Shown one piece after another: positions 58,715-64,000 of a stretch of 64,000 nucleotides of DNA. The notes beneath the pieces were generated by a model. The model worked only from the letters and a program-made list of their open reading frames with translations, did not search any database and was not told the origin of the DNA. The stretch is from Pengzhenrongella frigida (GTDB lineage: Bacteria > Actinomycetota > Actinomycetes > Actinomycetales > Cellulomonadaceae), in NCBI RefSeq assembly GCF_004168625.1, contig NZ_SDWW01000010.1:39475-103474 (forward strand), given 5' to 3'. How positions within the stretch are numbered: position 1 is the stretch's first letter; every line of letters begins with the position of its first letter. Position numbers and translations under genes: made by a program.

Positions 58715-59152
58715 TCACAGCGCGTCGGCCGCGTCGAGCGCCCGCCACTCGTCGTCCGAGAAGAGTCGGGACCGGATGAGGAACCGCACCCCCTCGGGGG
58801 CTTCGAGCGAGAACCCCGCACCCCGGCCCGGGACGACGTCGATCGTGAGGTGGGTGTGCTTCCAGTACCCGTACTGGTTGCGGCTCATCCACACCGGCAC
58901 CGTGAACCCCTCGGCGTCGACGGGACCGACGGCATCGGGTTCAGCCGGTTCGACGGGGATGACCAGGTCGCCGAGGTGGACGTCGCTGTCCCCGGTGAGG
59001 AACTCCCCGGCCGGGTAGCACATCGGTGACGAGCCGTCGCAGCAGCCTCCGGACTGATGGAACATCAGCTCCCCGTGCTGGGTGCGCAGCTGCCGGAGCA
59101 TCGACGCCGCCGCCGCGGTCACCGCCACCCGGTCCGGGAGCGGTTCGGCCAT
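58715..59152 (-). CDS. DUF779 protein associated with acetaldehyde dehydrogenase
   Basis: A 145-residue protein. The DUF779 signature is HGELMFHQSGGCCDGSSPMCYPAGEF, with a CC-x6-C cysteine cluster likely to bind metal, followed by D-HLGDL and WKHTHLTIDVVPGRG-GFSLEAPEGVRFLIRSRLF. Genes of this family sit next to ExaC/AldA-type acetaldehyde dehydrogenases in many bacteria, as here, and a helper role for that enzyme is generally assumed. A GTG at 59167 could extend it by five residues. It follows the dehydrogenase gene after 165 bases that contain two strong hairpins. Confidence 0.85.
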   Translation of the reverse strand: MAEPLPDRVAVTAAAASMLRQLRTQHGELMFHQSGGCCDGSSPMCYPAGEFLTGDSDVHLGDLVIPVEPAEPDAVGPVDAEGFTVPVWMSRNQYGYWKHTHLTIDVVPGRGAGFSLEAPEGVRFLIRSRLFSDDEWRALDAADAL

Positions 59153-59230
59153 CGACACGGAGATCACCTGTCCGTCGTTGATCGGGTCGCGGGGGTGGGT
59201 TCCACCGCGAGGTGGTGCGGTCGATGGTGC

Positions 59231-59310
59231 GCGGCAGGAGCCGCCGGGCGCCTCCCGGGCGACTCCTGCCGCACCCCGGTGCGGCCTCGGGGGATCCCCC
59301 CGAGGCCGCC
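59231..59310 (-). promoter_or_regulatory. Two hairpins after the aldehyde dehydrogenase gene, one a 30-bp perfect palindrome
   Basis: Bases 59281-59294 are the exact complement of 59297-59310, with only AT between, so 59281-59310 reads the same on both strands around a GGATCC centre. It starts seven bases after the dehydrogenase stop codon. A second stem pairs 59231-59240 with 59263-59272 (GCGGCAGGAG). No T-run follows. Partial termination or mRNA protection between the dehydrogenase and DUF779 genes is likely. Confidence 0.7.
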
Positions 59311-59317
59311 TCGAGGT

Positions 59318-60841
<1,524 letters not shown>

Positions 60842-60895
60842 GAATCTCCTCCATGCACGGGGCTGGGTCGCCGCAGGGTGCACGGCCGGCCCAGA

Positions 60896-60956
60896 GACGA
60901 CGCACCGTTGCGTCGTCCTACGAAGGGCACGCTAAGTCGGCGCACGTTGCGTCGCC
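60896..60956. promoter_or_regulatory. Repeated TTGCGTCG motifs in the aldehyde dehydrogenase promoter
   Basis: GACGACGCA-CCGT-TGCGTCGTC is a perfect 9-4-9 palindrome (60896-60917). A second, imperfect copy, CGCACGTTGCGTCGCC, lies at 60941-60956, so GTTGCGTCG occurs twice 38 bases apart. The sites lie 55 to 115 bases upstream of the dehydrogenase start and directly after the GAF-regulator gene. They are candidate binding sites for that regulator. Confidence 0.55.
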
Positions 60957-60999
60957 GTTGCACGGTCCGACGCCGGCCGCCGCGGCCGCCCGGGCACGC

Positions 61000-62589
61000 T
61001 CAGGTGGTGACCGGTCGACGGGTTCGTCCCGGGTCGCCGACGGGTGAGAGCCGGCCGGTGGGAGCGCCCAGCTCGCGGTCCAGGACGTCGATGCGGGCCG
61101 AGGCCCGGATCCACCCGGGCGTCCCGAGCGGGTGCAGCGCGAGCAGCCGTTGCCATGCGTCCCAGTCGTCGGCCCCGGCCGGCCCGTGCGTCCAGGCCTC
61201 CAGCGCACCGACGTCGGGGGTCCGGGCGAGGGCCGCCCGGAGCTCGGCCTCGAGCTCGTCCCGCAGGGCGACGACCCCGGGAGCTTCCGACCGCGGCAGC
61301 ACCGGCCCCCGATAGACCTCGACCGCGCCCGCGACGTCGCCCCGGGCGAGCCGCTCGCGCACGTCGTCGACGTCGGTGCGGATCCGGTCCCCCGGGCGGT
61401 CCGTCAGGCGGTACGGCCGCGAGCCGCCGATCAGGTCGCCGACCGCGCGGCGCAGGCGTGACATCTCGACCCGGACCGTGACGCCCGACAGCGTCCCCGG
61501 GTGCAGCAGCGCGGCGAGCTCGTCCCCCGTCAGTCCGCCCGGGTGGCGGCCGAGCAGCAGCAGCAGCTCGGCGTGGCGCAGCGTGAGCACCTGCCGGTCG
61601 TCGCCGCGCAGCAGCCTGCCCGACGACGTCCCGAGCACCTCGAGCCGTCCCGTCGCCTCGACCCGAGCGGTCTCCCCGGTCACCGCGGAGACCGGACCAA
61701 CCGGGGAGGCCGGGTCCACGGGCGCAGCCAGGTCCACCGGGGCGACGGGGTCCGCCGGGGCGAGCGCGCCGACCGCGCGGAGCTCGCGGGCGACGGCGAG
61801 CACCCCGCCCGGGCCGGACGACCGTGCCCGGCGGCGCCGGACCTGCGCGTCGGCGTCGGCGTCCGACAGCTGGGCCCGCAGCGCGCGCACCGCGAGCTCG
61901 GACTCCATCGCAGCGACCGTGGCGCGCACCAGCGCGGCCATCTGCGGTGAGGCGGCCGGGTCGCGCCCGGTGACGTCGAGGACGCCGAGCGTGCGACCGG
62001 TGACGGGGTCGTGCACCGGCGCGGCCGAGCAGCTCCACGGCTGCACCGCGCGGGTGAAGTGCTCCGCGGCGAAGATCTGCACCTCGTGATCGGTCGCCAG
62101 GGCCATGCCTGGCGCGTTGGTGCCGGCATCCTGCTCGCGCCAGCGCGCACCCTCGACGAAGCCGACCTCCTCGACGGCGCGCCGCACCGCATGGTCGCCC
62201 TCGACCCACAGGAGGCGGCCGGCGTCGTCCGCCAGGGCGACGAGCAGCCCCTCCGAGCCGGCGCCGTCGACGAGCAGGCGGCGCACGATCGGCATGAGCG
62301 GCGCGAGCGCGTGCCCGCGCCGGTACGCGGCGAGGTCCACGCCGGCGAGGTCCACCGGCGGGTTCAGGTGTTCGGGGTCGACCCCGCTGCTCCGGCTGCG
62401 CAGCCAGGACTCCATCACCACCCGGCGGACCCACGAGCCTCGGTCACGCCCGCCGTCGGCGCCCCAGTCCGCACCCGGGCCGGTGCCCGGGCCGGCGACG
62501 AACAGCTCGTGCGCCGCGCGCAGGCGTGCCGACAGCTCGGCGGGGTCGGCTCCGCTGGGCCAGGCGATCCATGGGCTCGTGGTCGTCAC
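61000..62589 (-). CDS. GAF-domain transcriptional regulator of aldehyde metabolism
   Basis: A 529-residue regulator. Residues about 25-65 start the AcoR-like N-terminal region (SWLRSRSSGVDPEHLNPPVDL). A GAF sensor follows (about 90-240) with LLVALADDAGRLLWVEGD, W-EQDAGTNAPGMALATDHEVQIFAAEHFTRAVQPWSCSAAPVHDPVTGRTLGVLDVTG. The sigma-54 AAA module of true AcoR is absent. Instead, the C-terminus carries a winged helix (LTLRHAELLLLLGRHPGGLTGDELAALLHPG, then VRVEMSRLRRAVGDLIGGSRPYRL) and a helical tail. This design is frequent in actinobacteria beside ExaC-type dehydrogenases. GTG 62589 follows GAGGGG. It probably senses an aldehyde, alcohol or acetoin and activates the adjacent gene. Confidence 0.85.
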   Translation of the reverse strand: MTTTSPWIAWPSGADPAELSARLRAAHELFVAGPGTGPGADWGADGGRDRGSWVRRVVMESWLRSRSSGVDPEHLNPPVDLAGVDLAAYRRGHALAPLMPIVRRLLVDGAGSEGLLVALADDAGRLLWVEGDHAVRRAVEEVGFVEGARWREQDAGTNAPGMALATDHEVQIFAAEHFTRAVQPWSCSAAPVHDPVTGRTLGVLDVTGRDPAASPQMAALVRATVAAMESELAVRALRAQLSDADADAQVRRRRARSSGPGGVLAVARELRAVGALAPADPVAPVDLAAPVDPASPVGPVSAVTGETARVEATGRLEVLGTSSGRLLRGDDRQVLTLRHAELLLLLGRHPGGLTGDELAALLHPGTLSGVTVRVEMSRLRRAVGDLIGGSRPYRLTDRPGDRIRTDVDDVRERLARGDVAGAVEVYRGPVLPRSEAPGVVALRDELEAELRAALARTPDVGALEAWTHGPAGADDWDAWQRLLALHPLGTPGWIRASARIDVLDRELGAPTGRLSPVGDPGRTRRPVTT

Positions 62590-62641
62590 GCGGCGTGGTC
62601 CCCTCGACGACGGTGTCGGGCGGTGCAGCCAGTTCGGCCGT

Positions 62642-62732
62642 TGTGCGACAAATCGCGCACACCACCTGACCGTAACCCGAGCACGGTCGCCGGCGCGGGG
62701 TTCCATGCTGACAGATCGTGAGAAGGTGTCAG
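62642..62732. promoter_or_regulatory. Two palindromes between the divergent GAF-regulator and TetR genes
   Basis: TGTGCG (62642-62647) and CGCACA (62656-62661) form a 6-8-6 palindrome. CTGACA (62708-62713) and TGTCAG (62727-62732) form a second, 6-13-6, that ends right at the TetR start codon. The second is placed for TetR self-repression. The first lies between the two divergent promoters. Confidence 0.5.
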
Positions 62733-63341
62733 ATGCCCAAGATCATCGGTGGCTCGCTGGCCGAGCACCGTAAGCAGACCCGCGAGCGCCTCTTCCGGGC
62801 GTTGGCCGCGCTCATGGCCGAACGCGGGTTCGAGGCCATCACGTTCGCGGACATCGCCGCGAAGGCCGGCATCGGCCGCACCGCCGTCTACAACCACTTC
62901 ACCGACAAGGAAACGCTCCTGCTCGGGTACATCACGCACGAGACGGAGCAGTACCTCGCCGGCCTCGAGTGCGCGCTCGAGGGTGTCGACGACCCCGTCG
63001 AGCAGCTGCGCGCCTACGTCCGGCAGCAGGCGCAGCTCAAGCGGGTGTTCCACCTCGCCCACGGCCCGGACCTGCGTGAGGTGCTCTCGCCCGGCACCCA
63101 GCAGCGGCTGCGCGAGCACGTCGTCGGCGTCGAGGCCATCCTCCGGCGCATCCTCACCGCGGGGCTCGAGTCCGGCGCCCTGCCCCCGCAGGACCTCGAC
63201 ACGACCATGCCCCTGGTCCACGCCTGCCTGTCCGGTCGGGTCGTTCCGACCGCCGCCGGTCCGGCCCGGGAGCAGGCGATCGACGCGACGGAGACGTTCG
63301 TCCTGCGCGCCGTCGGCGCCCGCCTCCCCGCCCTCGTCTAG
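62733..63341 (+). CDS. TetR-family transcriptional regulator
   Basis: A 202-residue repressor. The N-terminal helix-turn-helix is RERLFRALAALMAERGFEAITFADIAAKAGIGRTAVYNHFTDKETLLLGYI (residues about 18-68), a textbook TetR motif. The ligand domain follows, with EQLRAYVRQQAQLKRVFHLAHGPDLREVL, and gives no substrate clue. ATG 62733 has AGAAGG six bases upstream; the GTG at 62718 lies inside that leader. It is divergent from the GAF regulator, and a palindrome touches its start codon. Its target may be the aldehyde module or itself. Confidence 0.92.
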   Translation: MPKIIGGSLAEHRKQTRERLFRALAALMAERGFEAITFADIAAKAGIGRTAVYNHFTDKETLLLGYITHETEQYLAGLECALEGVDDPVEQLRAYVRQQAQLKRVFHLAHGPDLREVLSPGTQQRLREHVVGVEAILRRILTAGLESGALPPQDLDTTMPLVHACLSGRVVPTAAGPAREQAIDATETFVLRAVGARLPALV

Positions 63342-63430
63342 CTCCCCCGAACCCCCCGAGCCCGGAGCTCCGGCCACAGCACCGGGAGAGTCAGCGGGAC
63401 TTAGACCTCAGGTCCGGGGCCGCGCTGTCG

Positions 63431-63443
63431 ATATGACACATAT
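63431..63443. promoter_or_regulatory. AT-rich palindrome at the start of the last gene
   Basis: ATATG-ACA-CATAT is a perfect 5-3-5 palindrome that overlaps the ATG at 63442. It is the most AT-rich patch of the last kilobase and could be an operator or part of the promoter. No regulator can be assigned. Confidence 0.4.
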
Positions 63444-64000
63444 GAGCCTTGCGATTCGACCCGACGGGCGACCTGCGACCAGGCGACGCGCCGGGTTGGT
63501 CGCCCTCACCGTCGCGATCACGCTCGTCGGCGTCGGCGTCGGCCCCCTCAGCTTCGCCGCCGCCTCCGCGAGCCCGACGGGCACGACCGCCACCGGGCCA
63601 CAACGACTGCACCCCGCGTTCGCCGCGTGGACCGCGACCGCGTCGCCGATGACGGCCGCGCCGGCGGTCCCGCTGACTCTCCCCCCGGAGCTGCACCTCG
63701 ACACCGCGGCCGAGGCCGCCGCCCACGTGGCCATGCTGGACGAGCGTCTGACCGTGCTCGACGCCGCCTTGACCGCGGCCGACGCCGCCCTGGTGGCCTC
63801 GGACGGGAAGGTCGGCGCACCGGTCCGGCTCACCCTCGCCGACGCCGCGACCATCCTGCGGTCGCTGCGCGGGCAGCGCACCCACCCCGGCATCCCCGCC
63901 GCGACCGCCGCGGTCGTGCGTCTGACCGCTCCGGTCGTCGCGGCGACGACCGCGTTCGACCTCGAGGCGGCGCGCGCGGCCGAGCTCGCCGCGGCCGCGG
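63442..64000 (+). CDS. Secreted protein of unknown function (cut by window end)
   Basis: The frame opens at ATG 63442 (63433 is in frame) and runs off the window, giving 186 visible residues. The start is a classic signal peptide: basic MSLAIRPDGRPATRRRAG, a hydrophobic core LVALTVAITLVGVGVGPLSFAA and a cleavage-like ASASPTG. The mature part is Ala/Thr/Pro-rich, with helical stretches such as LDTAAEAAAHVAMLDERLTVLDAALTAADAALVASDGK. No family was recognised. Codon bias is like that of the surrounding genes, so it is a real gene. The rest of the protein is needed to say more. Confidence 0.7.
   Translation, partial: MSLAIRPDGRPATRRRAGLVALTVAITLVGVGVGPLSFAAASASPTGTTATGPQRLHPAFAAWTATASPMTAAPAVPLTLPPELHLDTAAEAAAHVAMLDERLTVLDAALTAADAALVASDGKVGAPVRLTLADAATILRSLRGQRTHPGIPAATAAVVRLTAPVVAATTAFDLEAARAAELAAAA

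Overview
This 64 kb window is very GC-rich chromosomal DNA. GC-rich wobble positions, frequent GTG starts, ATGA/GTGA start-stop overlaps and the gene content point to an actinobacterium of the Cellulomonas/Micrococcales type: a plant-polysaccharide degrader that can grow without oxygen (it carries an anaerobic ribonucleotide reductase) and has chemotaxis genes. No rRNA, tRNA, CRISPR array, transposase or phage gene was recognised. The genus is an inference.

Layout. 1-1.8 kb: the tail of an HNH endonuclease gene, a SnoaL-like protein, a small membrane protein whose end is blurred by a C9 tract, and a spacer with two interleaved perfect inverted repeats. 1.8-9.5 kb: a 2,576-residue membrane-anchored protein made mostly of Ig-like repeats. 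9.6-12.0 kb: an FAD oxidoreductase, an SRPBCC protein and a cysteine-rich ArsR-type regulator. 12.0-29.1 kb: a large glycan-use locus. One minus-strand run (27,628 down to 14,190) encodes an Opp/Dpp-type ABC importer (binding lipoprotein, two permeases, two ATPases), an SGNH esterase, a GH2 beta-mannosidase, a GH1 beta-glucosidase, an AXE1-type acetyl esterase and a GH36 alpha-galactosidase. It is flanked by two ROK regulators and a LacI-like sensor without a DNA-binding domain. Every side-chain and backbone activity needed to dismantle imported acetylated galactoglucomannan oligosaccharides inside the cell is present. 29.1-31.3 kb: an MFS transporter and a PAS-GGDEF diguanylate cyclase. 31.4-39.3 kb: two large FtsX-type permeases and two ATPases of an exporter-like ABC system. 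39.3-47.8 kb: a second sugar locus (GH3, GH42 beta-galactosidase, ROK regulator, MalFG-type permeases, sugar-binding lipoprotein) with a shared operator in front of two of its transcription units. 47.9-49.4 kb: a pirin and a small membrane protein. 49.6-52.5 kb: nrdD-nrdG behind tandem NrdR boxes. 52.6-58.7 kb: a UvrA paralogue, a chemoreceptor, a DUF1269 protein, a gene-free stretch with a cluster of DnaA-box-like sequences, and a DinB-family protein. 58.7-63.3 kb: an acetaldehyde-dehydrogenase module (DUF779 protein, aldehyde dehydrogenase, GAF regulator) beside a TetR regulator. From 63.4 kb: the start of a secreted protein cut by the window end.

How it fits together. The two sugar loci share a plan: an exported lipoprotein captures oligosaccharides, permeases import them, cytoplasmic glycosidases without signal peptides hydrolyse them, and ROK repressors act on nearby palindromes. 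In both, strong GC hairpins separate the binding-protein gene from the permease genes, which suggests uneven expression of the importer parts.
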